Shown: one piece after another, positions 4,925-5,548 of the stretch
Layout of the letters: the number at the start of each line of letters is the position of its first letter
How positions within the stretch are numbered: position 1 is the first letter of the stretch
Source: an uncultured Clostridia bacterium
GTDB lineage: Bacteria > Bacillota > Clostridia > Christensenellales > Borkfalkiaceae
Assembly (NCBI GenBank): GCA_947589335.1
Contig: CANPZH010000098.1
Location: 1-5,548 of the forward strand
Direction of reading: 5' to 3'
Length of the DNA stretch: 5,548 nt
The notes under the pieces: generated by a model
Databases searched by the model: none
Told to the model about the DNA's origin: nothing
The model's input: the letters and a program-made list of their open reading frames with translations, nothing else
Position numbers and translations under genes: made by a program

Positions 4925-5548
4925 TCAGTTCGCGACGGTGCGGTATCCGATCTTCAGTTCGGAGATCTCGATCACGACGTCCTTCTTACCGCCGAGCGTC
5001 TTGCCAAACTCGAGGAGGAGTTCGCACTTGTTCGCTCTGTCGGAAGCGGCGTCGGTGATGAGCTCGAAGGTCTGCTCTTTCGTCCCGATGGAGAGGGGAG
5101 AGGAGTTGTCGAGGAAGTCGACGCGGCGGAGCAGGATGCCCTCGTCCGAGGAACCCCATGCGCGGTTCATGTCGTGAAGCGTCACATTGCAGGTGAGCTC
5201 GACAGACGCCTTGATCGTGATGGTGATGACGTAGTATGCCTTTTCGGGAAGGTTGATCGGGTTATCCCAATACCCGAACGCGAGCTTGTTGTGTCCGCCG
5301 TCCGAGCCGCCCTCGTCGATCTTGTAGATGAGCTTGTTGTTCTCGAAGTAAGCCGTGCCCTTGGCTGCTGCGTCGAACACGTCGTCGGACTGGTTATAGA
5401 CCTCGATGGGGTACTTCGCGTTCTTGTTGTCGGGGGAAGCGTTTCCGAAGAGGATGAACTTATCCTGGATCTTCGTCGTCTCTTTATTGCCCTCGATCTT
5501 GAAGAAGCGCACGCTCTTCACATAGATCTCGTTGGAGTTCTCGGCGGG
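4925..5548 (-). CDS. C-terminal part of a probable extracellular beta-sandwich (carbohydrate-binding-like) protein
   Basis: The frame is open to the right edge of the window, and 207 C-terminal residues are visible ending in TGA (4927-4925). The GTG at 5521-5519 is not a convincing start: no ribosome site precedes it, and the frame continues upstream (PAENSNEIYVKSVRFFK). The part near the edge ends in strand pattern NEIYVKSVRFFK, and the gene's own C-terminus ends in a similar pattern, VVIEISELKIGYR. This suggests two consecutive jelly-roll domains of the CBM4/9 or galactose-binding-like type, whose last strand often has this form. The second domain runs from about residue 25 to 207, rich in beta-strand segments (AYYVITITIKASVELTCNVTLHDM, shortened here to its strand core YYVITITIK; KCELLLEFG). 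It has few cysteines and no hydrophobic helix, which fits a secreted or surface-anchored protein. Its place at the head of the fructan genes suggests fructan binding or hydrolysis, but the catalytic or anchoring part is outside the window and the family is not certain. Confidence 0.6.
   Translation of the reverse strand, partial: PAENSNEIYVKSVRFFKIEGNKETTKIQDKFILFGNASPDNKNAKYPIEVYNQSDDVFDAAAKGTAYFENNKLIYKIDEGGSDGGHNKLAFGYWDNPINLPEKAYYVITITIKASVELTCNVTLHDMNRAWGSSDEGILLRRVDFLDNSSPLSIGTKEQTFELITDAASDRANKCELLLEFGKTLGGKKDVVIEISELKIGYRTVAN

Noticed and set aside
5519..5521. GTG as start of the right-edge gene
   Set aside because: No ribosome site precedes it, and the same frame stays open to the window edge through what looks like a domain-ending strand.

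Overview
The window looks like part of the chromosome of an anaerobic, fairly GC-rich member of the Firmicutes (probably an uncultured gut clostridium). The reasons are strong AGAGG/GGGGG-type ribosome binding sites, a lipobox secretion signal, perfect TATAAT boxes with extended -10 TG, and a fructan/sucrose gene set typical of gut Clostridia. This assignment is inferred from style. There is no rRNA or marker gene to confirm it, and no mobile element, tRNA or CRISPR array was seen.

All recognisable genes lie on the minus strand, so transcription runs from high to low coordinates. The right-hand three quarters (5548 to 883) is one apparent operon for breaking down beta-fructans or sucrose. In order of transcription it holds: the C-terminal part of a probably extracellular beta-sandwich protein (5548-4925, start outside the window); a PfkB-family fructokinase (4854-3901); a GH32 lipoprotein with an unusual nucleophile motif (3904-2381, overlapping the kinase stop by ATGA); and a cytoplasmic GH32 beta-fructofuranosidase/sucrose-6-phosphate hydrolase (2361-883). 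A GAAA-tetraloop hairpin with a T-run (834-857) ends the operon. The inferred division of labour is that the surface proteins bind and trim fructan outside the cell, the soluble GH32 cleaves imported oligosaccharide or sucrose(-6-P) inside, and the kinase phosphorylates the released fructose. No transporter or regulator is in the window; they would be expected upstream, beyond 5548.

The left-hand part (1-833) looks lower in GC and holds two separately promoted minus-strand genes: an unrecognised 142-residue protein (707-279) and the first 56 codons of a gene that runs off the left edge (169-1) and resembles the N-terminus of a DEAD/DEAH-box helicase family. Each has an extended -10 promoter. 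Upstream of each is a near-identical 16-base inverted repeat of the form CATTTC-N5-GAAAT (214-230 and 781-796), the best candidate here for an undescribed shared regulatory site. Two small RNA structures inside the operon (4872-4906 and 2364-2377) may tune expression between its genes.
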